From the NCBI RefSeq assembly GCF_014205635.1, contig NZ_JACIIV010000020.1, positions 1-64,000 of the forward strand: 64,000 nt of DNA, given 5' to 3'. This document shows, piece by piece, positions 7,976 through 18,341 of the stretch. Within the stretch, counting starts at the first letter, position 1, and the number at the start of each line of letters is the position of its first letter. The position numbers and the translations under genes were made by a program. This DNA comes from Polymorphobacter multimanifer. GTDB taxonomy: Bacteria > Pseudomonadota > Alphaproteobacteria > Sphingomonadales > Sphingomonadaceae. The notes below the pieces were generated by a model. That model had not been told where the DNA came from. It searched no databases and saw nothing but the letters and a program-made list of their open reading frames with translations.

Positions 7976-9154
7976 ATGGCCAGCGCCTACAAGCAGACCC
8001 GCGGCATCGACCCCGATTTCGAGGCGCAGCTGCTCGATGCGATCGACAAGTGGATTGCGCGCGAATTGCGGCCGGTGGTGATGGAACATGACCATGCCGA
8101 CAAATGGCCGACCGAGACGGTGGACCAGATGGTGGCGCTGGGGCTGTTCGGGGCCACCATCGGCGAGGACTATGGCGGGCTGGGGCTGCCGGCGGTGACC
8201 TATGCCAAGATCGTGGCGCGGATCAGCAGCTACTGGATGGCACCGACGGGGATTTTCAACAGCCATCTGATCATGGCGCTGGCGATCGAGAAGTTCGGCA
8301 CGCCGGCGCAAAAGGCGAAATGGTTGCCGAAGATGGCGCGCGGCGAGATCAGGGGCGGGTTGGCGCTGACCGAGCCCGATGCGGGGACCGACCTGCAGGC
8401 GATCCGCACCACTGCGAGGCGTGAGGGCGATGAGTATGTCATCAACGGCACCAAGACCTGGATTTCCAACGGCATCAAGGGGCATGCCTTTGCGCTGCTG
8501 GTGAAGACCAACCCCGAGGCGAGCCCGCGCTACCAGGGGATGAGCATGTTCATTGCCGACAAGGGGCATGAGGGCTTCAAGACCGGCAAGAAGATCGAGA
8601 AGCTGGGGTACAAGGCGATCGATTCGGGCGAGCTGATCTTCGAGGATTGCCGGCTGCCGGCGGACCAGCTGATTGGCGGCGAGGAGGGCCAGGGCTTCTT
8701 CCAGGCGACCGGCGGGCTGGAGCTGGGGCGGATCAATGTCGCGGCGCGCGGCGTGGGGCTGGCGGAGGGAGCGCTGCGGCTGGCGACCGATTATGCGCAG
8801 GTGCGGAAAACCTTCGGCAAGCCGATTGCCGAGCATCAGGCGATCCAGCTCAAGCTGGGCGAGATGGTGACGCGGGCGCGCGCGGCGCGGCTGCTGACGC
8901 TCGATGCAGCGGAAGCCTATGATCGCGGCGAGCGGGTGGACATGGAAGCGGGGATGGCGAAGTATTTCGCGTCCGAAGCCGCGGTGAAGAACGCCGAGGA
9001 AGCGATGCGCATTTTCGGCGGCTACAGCTATTCGAAGGAATATGAGATCGAGCGCTACTATCGCGACGCGCTGCTGATGTGCATCGGCGAGGGGACGAAC
9101 GAGATGCAGCGGATGATCATTGCGAAGCAGTGGGTGAAAAGGAACCCGGTATAA
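7976..9154 (+). CDS. Acyl-CoA dehydrogenase
   Basis: A 392-residue FAD-dependent enzyme that would introduce a 2,3 double bond into an acyl-CoA, passing electrons to ETF. It shows the family signature LTEPDAGTDL near residue 132, WISNG near 162, and the proposed catalytic base Glu372 in IGEGTNEMQ, as in short- and medium-chain and glutaryl-CoA dehydrogenases. Length and domain order (helical, beta, helical) are normal. ATG 7976 lies five bases after the MaoC stop. The gene ends in TAATAATG, directly joined to an AT-rich gene that looks inserted into this operon. Confidence 0.92.
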   Translation: MASAYKQTRGIDPDFEAQLLDAIDKWIARELRPVVMEHDHADKWPTETVDQMVALGLFGATIGEDYGGLGLPAVTYAKIVARISSYWMAPTGIFNSHLIMALAIEKFGTPAQKAKWLPKMARGEIRGGLALTEPDAGTDLQAIRTTARREGDEYVINGTKTWISNGIKGHAFALLVKTNPEASPRYQGMSMFIADKGHEGFKTGKKIEKLGYKAIDSGELIFEDCRLPADQLIGGEEGQGFFQATGGLELGRINVAARGVGLAEGALRLATDYAQVRKTFGKPIAEHQAIQLKLGEMVTRARAARLLTLDAAEAYDRGERVDMEAGMAKYFASEAAVKNAEEAMRIFGGYSYSKEYEIERYYRDALLMCIGEGTNEMQRMIIAKQWVKRNPV

Positions 9155-9156
9155 TA

Positions 9157-9849
9157 ATGATTATAAGTTTAGATCTTCGACTTGATTTTACTGGCTATTC
9201 TCCCGGCTGGTTTGTTAAGAAAGCATATAGATACGTGAATCAAAACGACGAGCAGTATATCATAGACGCATCATTTTTATTTCGTAGCTTGGGAGATATG
9301 CGGTCTTTAGAGACCGCTGTCGGCGACTCAATGGAAGGTAGCGACTGGTGGACAATCGATAATCCACCAAATTTTGATAACGGTGAAAAGCCATCTGAGC
9401 ACATGCCGGTGATCGCGAAGAACTTACTTGAGATCGCAAAAACGCCGGGACATGTCATCATTTATAATAATACCATAACTCGGCGATCAAATCTCGACTG
9501 TTATTTATATTGCCTTTCAGTTAGTTCGTTGAACGAGCATTTTATCGAAATGGGCTACGATCAGATTTATGAAATAGATAACATTTTACTCTTTGCTTAT
9601 CAGATTTTGATAGATTCCGCAGGGTTTTTTTCCTCGTTTTTTTTTCGCAATGTGAATTACCGTGAGAAAGGGCAGTTAAATTATTCTAATAGGCCAATGC
9701 GAGATGGCGTTTTTGAAAAAGATGCTTTTTTCGAACGTGAGGAAGAGATTAGAATTGTTTTCCTGCCGTCAGTGCCTTCTTCGGGACGGAAGTTCCATAT
9801 TGTGAGAAGCGAGAAGGCTTTGCAGCTAATGAAAAAGATCAGCTTGTGA
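9157..9849 (+). CDS. AT-rich gene of unknown function inserted in the CoA-catabolism operon
   Basis: A 230-residue protein that I do not recognise with confidence. It is acidic and rich in Asn, Ile, Phe and Tyr, with no signal peptide or clear membrane helix. A charged stretch EREEEIRIVFLP near residue 200 recalls the C-terminal E-E-R-I/F pattern of DUF2971-type proteins, but this is a weak resemblance. Base and codon use (ATT, TTT, AAT, AAA) contrast sharply with both neighbours, which are very GC-rich. The ATG follows the dehydrogenase stop by two bases and its TGA overlaps the GTG start of the next CoA-transferase, so it is translationally coupled in both directions. This suggests precise gain by horizontal transfer. 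Confidence 0.75.
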   Translation: MIISLDLRLDFTGYSPGWFVKKAYRYVNQNDEQYIIDASFLFRSLGDMRSLETAVGDSMEGSDWWTIDNPPNFDNGEKPSEHMPVIAKNLLEIAKTPGHVIIYNNTITRRSNLDCYLYCLSVSSLNEHFIEMGYDQIYEIDNILLFAYQILIDSAGFFSSFFFRNVNYREKGQLNYSNRPMRDGVFEKDAFFEREEEIRIVFLPSVPSSGRKFHIVRSEKALQLMKKISL

Positions 9850-11030
9850 CCCTCCCCCTCAGCGGCACGCGCATCCTCAGCCTCGAGCAATATGGCGCTG
9901 GTCCCTATGGCACGATGTTTCTCGCGCAGCTCGGCGCCGAGGTCATCAAGATCGAGCCGCCGCGCGGGGGGGATTCGAGCCGGGCGACGGGGCCGTATTT
10001 TCTGGGGGCGGATGACAGCCTGTTCTACCAGAGCTTCAACCTTTCCAAGCGCAGCCTGACGCTCGACCTGAAGTCGGAGGCGGGGCAGCGGATTTTGCAC
10101 AGGCTGGTGATGACGGCGGACGCCGTGACCAACAATGCGCGCGGGGACCAGCCGGCGGCGCTCGGGCTCGATTATGCAGCGCTGGGTGCCATGAAGCCGG
10201 GCATCGTGTGCGTGCATGCGAGTGCTTATGGGCGGGACAATGCGCGCGCGGCCTGGCCGGGCTATGATTATCTGATGCAGGCCGAGGCGGGCTTCATGCA
10301 CCTGACCGGGGCGCCCGATTCGCCGCCGACGCGGTTCGGGCTTTCGATGGTCGATTTCATCACGGGCACGATGCTTTCCACCGCGACGCTGGCGGGGATC
10401 ATCGGGGCGCGGTCGACGGGGCTTGGGGGGGATTATGACATCAACCTGCTCGACGCGGCGCTGCATCAGACGAGCTATCCTGCCTATTGGTATCTGAACC
10501 AGGGACATGACATCGGCCGGACCACCGCGTCGGCGCATCCTTCGGTGGTGCCGTCGCAGTTGATTGCCACCGCCGATGGCCATGTGTTCATCATGGCGCA
10601 GCTGCCGAAATTCTGGGAGCGGCTGGCGGAGCTGCTCGGGCTTGCGGCGCTTGTTGTCGATCCGCGCTTTGCCAAGCCCGCCGGGCGGCTCGCGAACCGC
10701 GCCGCGCTTGTTGCCGAAATCGAGGCGGTGACGCGCACCCGGACGACCGCGCACTGGATCGAGGTGCTTGGCGGCAAGGTGCCGGTGGCGGCGGTGAATA
10801 CGTTGGGGGAGGCGCTCGACAGCCCGTGGTTTGCCGCCAATGGCATGGTGGAGACGATCCCGCAGTCGGAGGGGCCGATGCGGGTGCTCGCCAACCCCAT
10901 CCGCAAGGATGGCGCGCGGCTGCCGAACCGTGCTGCTCCCAAGCTGGGGGCGGACACGCTCGATATCCTGGCCGAGATCGGCATCGGCGCCGAGGAGGCC
11001 GCCGCGCTCAAGGCGAGCGGCACGGTCTGA
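9846..11030 (+). CDS. CaiB/BaiF family CoA-transferase, first copy
   Basis: A 394-residue family III CoA-transferase, expected to move CoA between carboxylic acids as an interlocked dimer. The N-terminal signature ILSLEQYGAGPYGTMFLAQLG and the block EVIKIEPPRGGDSSR are clear. Asp170 in LSMVDFITG is at the place of the catalytic Asp169 of formyl-CoA transferase. The GTG start at 9846 overlaps the stop of the AT-rich gene (GTGA). It would activate or recycle the acid entering the MaoC/dehydrogenase steps. It is followed by a second, diverged CaiB gene with a one-base overlap. Confidence 0.88.
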   Translation: MTLPLSGTRILSLEQYGAGPYGTMFLAQLGAEVIKIEPPRGGDSSRATGPYFLGADDSLFYQSFNLSKRSLTLDLKSEAGQRILHRLVMTADAVTNNARGDQPAALGLDYAALGAMKPGIVCVHASAYGRDNARAAWPGYDYLMQAEAGFMHLTGAPDSPPTRFGLSMVDFITGTMLSTATLAGIIGARSTGLGGDYDINLLDAALHQTSYPAYWYLNQGHDIGRTTASAHPSVVPSQLIATADGHVFIMAQLPKFWERLAELLGLAALVVDPRFAKPAGRLANRAALVAEIEAVTRTRTTAHWIEVLGGKVPVAAVNTLGEALDSPWFAANGMVETIPQSEGPMRVLANPIRKDGARLPNRAAPKLGADTLDILAEIGIGAEEAAALKASGTV

Positions 11031-12100
11031 TGGGCAAATTGTCGGGGGTGCGGGTGGTGGACCTGAGCCTGTTCCTGCCCGGGCCGATGCTGACGGGCAT
11101 GATGGCCGACCAGGGGGCGAGCGTGATCAAGGTCGAGCCGCCGGCGGGCGATCCGGCGCGGGCGATGGGGCCGTTCGAAGCGGGGCATGGGGTGTGGTTC
11201 CGGAATTTGAACCGCGGCAAGACGAGCGTGGCGCTCGATTTGAAGACGGAAGCGGGCAAGGCGGCGCTGTGGGACCTGCTTGGCGACGCCGATGTGATGG
11301 TCGAGGGGTTCAGGCCCGGCGTCATCGGGCGGCTGGGCTTCGGGGCGGAGGCGGTGCGGGCCCGGTTTCCGCGGCTGGTGTATTGCTCGATTTCGGCGTT
11401 CGGGCAGACGGGGCCGATGGCGGACCATCCGGCGCATGACCTGGGGGTGCAGGCCGAAGCGGGGCTGCTGGCGCTGAATGACGGGGCTGATGGGGTGCCG
11501 GTGGTGCCCGGCGTGCCGAGTGCCGACATGGCGGCGGGGCTGACGGGGCTGGCGGCGGTGTTGATGGCGCTGTTCGATCGGACCCGGACTGGCGAGGGGG
11601 CGACGATCGACTGCTCGATGCTTGGCAGCCTCGCACCCTGGAGTGCGCATGTCGTTGGCGAGGCGATACGCGGCGGCCCCGGCCCGGTGTCGGCGCGGCA
11701 GCGGTCGCTGGGGGGGGCGGCGTTCTACAATGTGTATGGCTGCGCAGATGGCGGGCATGTCGTGCTGTGCGGACGCGAGCCGAAGTTCGTGGAGGCGCTG
11801 CTGACGGCGCTCGGGCGGCCGGATCTGGTCGAGGCGGCGTGTGGCGAGGCGGGGCCGGGGCAGGATGTGGTGAAGGCGTTTCTGGCGGAGACGTTTGCAG
11901 CGCAGCCGCGGGCCTTTTGGGAGGGGTGGTTTGCCGGGCGCGATGTGGCGTTTGCGCCGGTGCGATCCCTGGGCGAGGGGCTGACGCATGCCGGGCTGAT
12001 CGTGGCGGATGCGGACGGCGCGCACCACATTCGCCCCGCGATCAGCTTTGCGGGCGAGGACTGGGTTCCAGCGCCGGCGCCGCCGCTGGCCGGCTGTTAA
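11030..12100 (+). CDS. CaiB/BaiF family CoA-transferase, second copy
   Basis: A 356-residue family III CoA-transferase or alpha-methylacyl-CoA racemase-like protein. It carries VVDLSLFLPGPMLTGMMADQG, SVIKVEPPAGDPAR and candidate catalytic Asp166 in PSADMAAG. It is shorter than its neighbour and closer in layout to racemase-type members. ATG 11030 overlaps the upstream stop (TGATG). Two adjacent CaiB genes could be a heteromeric transferase, as for succinyl-CoA:benzylsuccinate CoA-transferase (BbsEF), or could act on different intermediates. Confidence 0.87.
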   Translation: MGKLSGVRVVDLSLFLPGPMLTGMMADQGASVIKVEPPAGDPARAMGPFEAGHGVWFRNLNRGKTSVALDLKTEAGKAALWDLLGDADVMVEGFRPGVIGRLGFGAEAVRARFPRLVYCSISAFGQTGPMADHPAHDLGVQAEAGLLALNDGADGVPVVPGVPSADMAAGLTGLAAVLMALFDRTRTGEGATIDCSMLGSLAPWSAHVVGEAIRGGPGPVSARQRSLGGAAFYNVYGCADGGHVVLCGREPKFVEALLTALGRPDLVEAACGEAGPGQDVVKAFLAETFAAQPRAFWEGWFAGRDVAFAPVRSLGEGLTHAGLIVADADGAHHIRPAISFAGEDWVPAPAPPLAGC

Positions 12101-12130
12101 GCCGCCGCAGTTGCTGTTAGGCTGGCGGCC

Positions 12131-12595
12131 ATGGCGAACGCGCAAACCTATCTCGTCATCATCGATGGCACCGAGGAGAGCCGGGTGGCGCTGCGCTTCG
12201 CGGCACAGCGCGCCAGCCATGTCGATGCGTCGGTGACGCTGCTGCATGTGATGCGCGAGCCCGAGTTCATGCCGCTGGGTGCAGTGCAGGAGGCCATTCG
12301 CGCCGAGGCGGCGGAAGAGGGCGAGGCGCTGCTCGCGGCCTATGCCGATGAGGCGGAGGCACTGGCGGGCACGCGGCCGCAGACGGTGCTGCTGTGCGGC
12401 GAGGCGGGGCCGACGATCCATGGCTATATCCAGAACGAGCCGCGGATAAGGGCGCTGGTGCTTGCCACCGCGACCAAGGGCTCGCCGGGGCCGCTGATCG
12501 CGCATTTCTCGGGCGAGCGGATCGGGCAGCTGCCGTGCGTGATCATCACCGTGCCGGGCGGGCTGACCGCTGACCGGATCATCGAGATCAGCTGA
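12131..12595 (+). CDS. Universal stress protein (UspA family)
   Basis: A 154-residue single Usp domain of alpha/beta fold. It begins YLVIIDGTEESRVALRFA, has VTLLHVMREPE after strand 2, and ends with VIITVPGGLTADRIIEIS. The C-terminal stretch LATATKGSPGPLIAHFSGERIG only loosely matches the ATP-binding G-2x-G-9x-G(S/T) pattern, so nucleotide binding is uncertain. It is 30 bases downstream of the CaiB gene and upstream of nfuA. The role in stress or energy-state signalling is general family knowledge. Confidence 0.82.
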   Translation: MANAQTYLVIIDGTEESRVALRFAAQRASHVDASVTLLHVMREPEFMPLGAVQEAIRAEAAEEGEALLAAYADEAEALAGTRPQTVLLCGEAGPTIHGYIQNEPRIRALVLATATKGSPGPLIAHFSGERIGQLPCVIITVPGGLTADRIIEIS

Positions 12596-12680
12596 CAATC
12601 CGGACTGATTCGTTCCGATTTGCCTTGATTTGGCGCCTGCCCCTTGCCACATCGGGACAAAGGCCGATTGGAGACTTCGC

Positions 12681-13241
12681 ATGTTTATCGAGACCGAACG
12701 CACCCCCAACCCTGCCACGCTGATGTTCCGGCCGGGCCGACAAGTGACCGATGGCGGGAGCGCCGACTTCAGCACGCCCGAAGCGGCCGAAGCCTCGCCG
12801 CTGGCGCAGGCACTGTTCTCGCTCGGCGATGTGAGCGGCGTGTATTTCGGTGAGGATTTCATCAGCGTGACCAAGGCCGAAGGGTCTGCGGACTGGGCCG
12901 ACATGAAGCCGCAGGTGCTGGGCGTGCTCGTCGATCATTTCAGCAGCGGGGCGCCGCTGTTCGTGCAGGAGCAGGCGGCGGCGGTGATCGATGACGATCC
13001 GGCCGATGCGGAGATCACCCAGCAGATCCAGATGCTGCTGGAAACGCGGATCCGGCCGCAGGTGGCGGCCGATGGCGGGGACATCGTCTATCGCGGGTTC
13101 AAGGCCGGGACGGTGTTTCTGGAGATGCAGGGCGCGTGCGCCGGCTGCCCCTCGAGCACCTACACGCTGAAAATGGGGATCGAGTCGCTGCTCAAATATT
13201 ATGTGCCCGAAGTGACCGAAGTGCGCGCGGTGGAAGCCTGA
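12681..13241 (+). CDS. nfuA: NfuA/NifU-type iron-sulfur cluster carrier
   Basis: A 186-residue Fe-S scaffold/carrier protein. The N-terminal Nfu_N domain (about 1-88) opens with [16 protein letters not shown], a hallmark of the alphaproteobacterial and mitochondrial NFU1 type. The C-terminal NifU domain (about 112-186) has the cluster-binding Cys153-x-x-Cys156 in GACAGCPSS. The start at 12681 has a GGAG site and matches the family N-terminus exactly. It probably delivers 4Fe-4S clusters to enzymes such as lipoyl synthase and MiaB; miaB lies a few kilobases downstream. Confidence 0.93.
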   Translation: MFIETERTPNPATLMFRPGRQVTDGGSADFSTPEAAEASPLAQALFSLGDVSGVYFGEDFISVTKAEGSADWADMKPQVLGVLVDHFSSGAPLFVQEQAAAVIDDDPADAEITQQIQMLLETRIRPQVAADGGDIVYRGFKAGTVFLEMQGACAGCPSSTYTLKMGIESLLKYYVPEVTEVRAVEA

Positions 13242-13242
13242 G

Positions 13243-13824
13243 ATGGTCGACCGGCACGCACTCGACACGCTCTTCACCGAGGCCCGCACACGCTATGGCT
13301 GGGCGGACACGGCGGTCGACGAGGCGGACCTGCGCGCGCTCTACGACCTGGTGAAGATGGGGCCGACGTCGGCCAATTGCTCGCCGGCGCGGTTCCTGTT
13401 CGTGGCATCCGACGATGCCCGGGCGAAGCTGGCGGCGCTGGCGAGCGGCAGCAACGGGCCGAAGATCCTGGCGGCACCGGTGACGGCGATCATCGGCTTC
13501 GACACGAAATTCTATGACAAATTGCCCGAGCTGTTTCCGCACACCGATGCGCGCAGCTGGTTCACCGGCTCCGAGAAGATGGCGCGCGACACGGCGTTCC
13601 GCAATTCGTCGCTGCAGGGCGGCTATTTCATTCTGGCGGCGCGGGCCCTGGGCTGGGATTGCGGGCCGATGTCGGGCTTCGACAAGGATGGGGTGGATGC
13701 CGCCTTCTGGGCGGGCACCGATGTCGAGACCAACTTCATCTGCTCGATCGGCAAGGGCACCGGGGAAGGGCTGCACCCGCGGCTGCCGCGGCTGGCCTTC
13801 GAGGATGCGTGCCGCATCCTGTGA
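13243..13824 (+). CDS. RutE/HadB-type malonic semialdehyde reductase-like nitroreductase
   Basis: A 193-residue flavoprotein of the nitroreductase superfamily, in the RutE-like branch that reduces 3-oxopropanoate (malonic semialdehyde) to 3-hydroxypropanoate with NADPH. Family features are [53 protein letters not shown] and CGPMSGFD. No other rut (pyrimidine degradation) genes are in the window, so this copy may serve a different aldehyde or quinone. The start lies one base after the nfuA stop, indicating one operon with nfuA, tsaB and rimI. Confidence 0.85.
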   Translation: MVDRHALDTLFTEARTRYGWADTAVDEADLRALYDLVKMGPTSANCSPARFLFVASDDARAKLAALASGSNGPKILAAPVTAIIGFDTKFYDKLPELFPHTDARSWFTGSEKMARDTAFRNSSLQGGYFILAARALGWDCGPMSGFDKDGVDAAFWAGTDVETNFICSIGKGTGEGLHPRLPRLAFEDACRIL

Positions 13825-14462
13825 GCGATGGCAGCCACCCGCGGTGGCCCGGGCGATTTCTGGGAATCGGGACATCGTCGCCAGCGCTTTCCTGTGCGCT
13901 TTTCGAGGATGGCCGGCTGGTGGCGCATGAGCATCGCATCATCGGCCGCGGCCATGCCGAGGCGGTGGTGCCGGCGGTGGCGGCACTTCCCGACCGCGGC
14001 CGGGCGGATGCGATCTTTGTCGATATCGGGCCCGGCAGCTTCACCGGCATCCGGCTGGGGGTGGCGGCGGCGCGAGCACTGGGCGTGGCCTGGGGCGTGC
14101 CGGTGCACGGCGTGAGCGCCGCGAGCCTGGTGGCGGCACAGGCCTTTGCCCTGCAGCCGGGGCTGGAAGCGGTGACGGTGCTTCTCGATGCGGGGCGCGG
14201 GCAGCTGTTGCGGCAGACGGTGGCGGCGGATTTCGGCGCCGATGCCGTGCAATTGCTGGCGCCGGACGAGGTTGGGCCGAGTGCAGCGCCCTTTGCGGGT
14301 GCCGGCGTGCTGCTGCTGGTACCGGGCACGGAGGCGGTTCATGTGGGGCAGCCCGACATGGGATGGCTGGCGCAGCTTCCCGACGTGGCACGGCAGGCGG
14401 CGCCGGCGGCGCTTTATGCCCGGCCGCCCGACGTGGTTGCTCCTGGTCCGCTTAGCGCATAA
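13821..14462 (+). CDS. tsaB: tRNA threonylcarbamoyladenosine biosynthesis protein TsaB
   Basis: A 213-residue ASKHA-fold protein, a partner of TsaD and TsaE in the synthesis of t6A37 on ANN-decoding tRNAs. It shows [18 protein letters not shown] at the start, the conserved HAE region and [20 protein letters not shown]. The GTG start at 13821 overlaps the upstream stop by four bases and gives a normal length. The pairing with rimI immediately downstream is the standard arrangement. The N-terminus has about ten extra residues before the first strand. Confidence 0.9.
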   Translation: MSDGSHPRWPGRFLGIGTSSPALSCALFEDGRLVAHEHRIIGRGHAEAVVPAVAALPDRGRADAIFVDIGPGSFTGIRLGVAAARALGVAWGVPVHGVSAASLVAAQAFALQPGLEAVTVLLDAGRGQLLRQTVAADFGADAVQLLAPDEVGPSAAPFAGAGVLLLVPGTEAVHVGQPDMGWLAQLPDVARQAAPAALYARPPDVVAPGPLSA

Positions 14463-14471
14463 TCAGGCGCG

Positions 14472-14966
14472 ATGAGCACGCTTGCGCCGCCGGTGATCCT
14501 GCCGGCCGATGATCGCCACCTAGACCGGATGATGGCGGTGATGCGCGCCAGCTTCGATCCGGGCTTCGGAGAAGCCTGGACGACGATGCAGATGGCGGGT
14601 GGATTGTCGCTCGATGGCAACTTCGCGCGGCGCGCGGTCGATCCGTCCGACGGGTCGGGGGAGAGGTTGCTCGGATTTTCGCTCAGCCGGGCTGTGCTCG
14701 ACGAGGCGGAACTGTTGCTCGTCGCAGTTGTTCCGTTGGCACGCGGCCTTGGGATCGGTCGCGGGCTTGTCGACCAGGCGCTGCTCGACAGTCGGCGCCG
14801 GGGATGCGGACGGATGTTTCTGGAAGTGCGTGAAAATAATCATGCGGCACGCCAGCTCTATCATGGTTGCGGCTTTTTCGACATCGGCCGACGCATCAAC
14901 TATTATTCCGGTTCGGATGGTGCACGTTTTGCCGCAATTACGATGCAGCGGCATCTGATCGACTAG
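14472..14966 (+). CDS. rimI: RimI-like ribosomal-protein alanine N-acetyltransferase
   Basis: A 164-residue GNAT acetyltransferase, likely acetylating the N-terminus of ribosomal protein S18. The acetyl-CoA loop is visible as VVPLARGLGIGRGLVDQAL (pattern R-x-x-G-x-G/A), followed by LEVRENNHAARQLYHGCGF, the RimI-type motif. It is directly after tsaB, as in many genomes. Other GNAT substrates remain possible. Confidence 0.87.
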   Translation: MSTLAPPVILPADDRHLDRMMAVMRASFDPGFGEAWTTMQMAGGLSLDGNFARRAVDPSDGSGERLLGFSLSRAVLDEAELLLVAVVPLARGLGIGRGLVDQALLDSRRRGCGRMFLEVRENNHAARQLYHGCGFFDIGRRINYYSGSDGARFAAITMQRHLID

Positions 14967-15057
14967 GGTTAGCACTTTCCCGGTCTTGCAAAAGCGATTG
15001 CAAACGCTCATGGCACAGATGCGGAGGAGGGATCCGCGTACACGAGGAAAAAGACCA

Positions 15058-15513
15058 ATGTCAGAAGGACCACAATTGCATACCGAATTGCTCGCGCTGA
15101 CTGCAGATATCGTATCTTCGCACTTCGCCAATAACAGCGTTGCGCCCGGCGATGTGCCGAGTGTCATTGAGAGCGTCTATTCGACGCTGGCACGCCTGGG
15201 CAGCCCTGAACCGGCGCCCGCGCCGAAGCAGGAGCCGGCAGTGCCGGTGCGCAACTCGATCAAGCCCGACTTCATTGTCTGTCTTGAAGACGGCAAGAAA
15301 CTGAAGATGCTCAAGCGACATCTGATGACGCGCTATGGCATGACACCGGATGATTATCGGACGAAATGGGGTCTTCCGTCCGATTACCCGATGGTGGCAC
15401 CGAATTACGCGGAACAGCGGCGCACACTTGCCAAGTCGATCGGGCTTGGCACGCTGCGCACCAGCAAGCCGGGCGGCAAGCCGCGCGGCCGGCCGCGCAA
15501 GAACCCGGCCTGA
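15058..15513 (+). CDS. mucR: MucR/Ros-family transcriptional regulator
   Basis: A 151-residue DNA-binding protein related to Rhizobium MucR and Agrobacterium Ros, which control exopolysaccharide and cell-cycle genes by binding AT-rich DNA. The zinc-finger-like region is IVCLEDGKKLKMLKRHLMTRYGMTP, then YRTKWGLPSDYPMVAPNYA. It has Cys-x-x-Asp rather than Cys-x-x-Cys and lacks the second His of Ros, as in Caulobacter MucR proteins. The C-terminus ends in an AT-hook-like GRPRK. Start 15058 follows a GAGGAAA site. It may influence the exopolysaccharide locus further right. Confidence 0.9.
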   Translation: MSEGPQLHTELLALTADIVSSHFANNSVAPGDVPSVIESVYSTLARLGSPEPAPAPKQEPAVPVRNSIKPDFIVCLEDGKKLKMLKRHLMTRYGMTPDDYRTKWGLPSDYPMVAPNYAEQRRTLAKSIGLGTLRTSKPGGKPRGRPRKNPA

Positions 15514-15528
15514 GGCCGATTTTGTGGA

Positions 15529-15556
15529 CCGCCGGCGATGCGTGCATCGTCGGCGG
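15529..15556 (+). terminator. GC-rich hairpin after mucR
   Basis: Two arms of 12 bases (CCGCCGGCGATG and CATCGTCGGCGG, one G-U pair) enclose the loop CGTG, starting 15 bases after the mucR stop. No T-run follows, so it is a probable but not classical terminator or processing signal. Confidence 0.5.
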
Positions 15557-15680
15557 TGCGCAAAGCTTATGGTATGGCCTGCACGCGCAGGCAACGGCGC
15601 TGCTTGCCTTGCGCACGCGCCGACACCGGCCTATTTCCGTTCATGCGCATGTTCCGGCAACAGGCGGCAGGAGAAGTGAA

Positions 15681-16103
15681 GTGGGTGGTAGCATCGATAT
15701 CGAGGCCCTTTGCCTCAAGAAGGGCTTGCGGATCACCGACCAGCGTCGGGTGATCGCGGCGGTGCTGTCCGAAGTTGACGACCACCCCGATGTCGAGGCG
15801 CTGCACCGCCGGGTGTCGGCAGTCGACTCACGCATCTCGATTGCCACCGTCTATCGCACAGTGAAGCTGTTCGAGGAGGCGGGCATTCTGGAACGCCATG
15901 AGTTTCAGGGCGGCCGTTCGCGCTACGAGATGGTGCAGGACGAGCACCACGACCATCTGATCAACGTCGAGACCGGCGACGTGGTCGAATTTCATGACGC
16001 CGAACTGGAAGAGCTGCAGAGCCGCATCGCCGCGCGCCTGGGCTTTCGGCTCGTCGATCATCGCATGGAGCTTTACGGTGTGCCGGTGACCAAGCCGGAA
16101 TGA
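15681..16103 (+). CDS. fur: Fur-family metal-responsive regulator
   Basis: A 140-residue ferric-uptake-type repressor. The winged helix covers about residues 1-85, with RITDQRRVIAAVL and ISIATVYRTVKLFEEAGIL. The metal site includes His89, His90 and His92 in DEHHDH and the acidic stretch EFHDAELEELQ. C-terminal CxxC structural zinc motifs are absent, as is common for alphaproteobacterial Fur/Mur, so iron versus manganese sensing cannot be told apart. GTG 15681 is chosen because GGAGAAG precedes it and the remaining upstream frame is unlike Fur. Its stop overlaps the start of plsC. Confidence 0.9.
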   Translation: MGGSIDIEALCLKKGLRITDQRRVIAAVLSEVDDHPDVEALHRRVSAVDSRISIATVYRTVKLFEEAGILERHEFQGGRSRYEMVQDEHHDHLINVETGDVVEFHDAELEELQSRIAARLGFRLVDHRMELYGVPVTKPE

Positions 16104-16903
16104 CGCCGGCCGCGGGCAGAAGTCGCCACCAGCGCTTCGGCCCCGCCAAGGGAATTGCCGGAGCGCTGACCACTGCTTCGCTGCTGGTGCCCGCCGAATT
16201 GATGCTGCGGCCGCTGGCGCCCGGGCGGCAGACCGCCCTGCCCTGGCTTTTCCACCGAGCGCTGGCGCGTTCGCTTGGCATCCGCATTGTCAGCCATGGC
16301 GGCCCGGTGCGCCGCAAGCGGGTGCTGTTCGTGGCCAATCATCTGAGCTGGTCCGATATTCCGGTGCTGGGGGCGCGCCTCCGCGGGGCGGCGTTCATCG
16401 CCAAGTCCGAAGTCGGCGGCTGGGGGATGGTCGGCAAGCTCGCCGACATGGGGCGCACGGTCTATGTCGAGCGCGGGCGGCGGCTCGATGCGGCAACGCA
16501 GCGCGACAGCATTTCGGGGCGGCTGGCGCGCGGCGACAGCCTGATCCTGTTTCCGGAAGGCACCAACTCCGATGGCGTGGCGGTGCTGCCGTTCAAATCG
16601 AGCCTGTTCGCGGTGGCGGACGGGGTGGAGGACCTGCTGATCCAGCCGGTGACGATCGCCTATACCCGCGTCAACGGCCTGCCGGTGACGCGGCGCAACC
16701 TGCCGGAACTGGCGTGGGTGGGCGACACCGAACTGATGCCGCACGCAATGGACTTCATGGGGCTGGGGGCGGTGCGCGCCGAGCTGCTGTTCCACGAAGC
16801 GGTGTGCGCGGGTGATTTCGACGGGCGCAAGGCGCTGGCGCGGCATTGCGAGACGGTGGTGACGCAGGGCTATCGGCGGCTGATGCGGGCGCAATCTTCT
16901 TGA
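16100..16903 (+). CDS. plsC: 1-acyl-sn-glycerol-3-phosphate acyltransferase
   Basis: A 267-residue membrane-associated acyltransferase of the PlsC type, converting lysophosphatidic acid to phosphatidic acid in phospholipid synthesis. The catalytic block NHLSWSDIP (H-x4-D) is near residue 80, and LFPEGTNSDG near 150 matches the phosphate-binding motif. The ATG overlaps the fur stop by four bases. OlsA-like lyso-ornithine lipid acylation is an alternative that sequence alone cannot exclude. Confidence 0.87.
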   Translation: MTPAAGRSRHQRFGPAKGIAGALTTASLLVPAELMLRPLAPGRQTALPWLFHRALARSLGIRIVSHGGPVRRKRVLFVANHLSWSDIPVLGARLRGAAFIAKSEVGGWGMVGKLADMGRTVYVERGRRLDAATQRDSISGRLARGDSLILFPEGTNSDGVAVLPFKSSLFAVADGVEDLLIQPVTIAYTRVNGLPVTRRNLPELAWVGDTELMPHAMDFMGLGAVRAELLFHEAVCAGDFDGRKALARHCETVVTQGYRRLMRAQSS

Positions 16904-16961
16904 TTGTCATACAAGTGCGTGACCCGTGCCGTGCTGCGCGCTATGGGTTGAGGGGACTCAA

Positions 16962-18340
<1,379 letters not shown>

Positions 18341-18341
<1 letters not shown>

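Noticed and set aside
10484-12904. 806-residue minus-strand open frame
   Set aside because: It runs antisense across two CaiB genes, the Usp gene and part of nfuA, with Arg/His/Pro-rich low-complexity translation.
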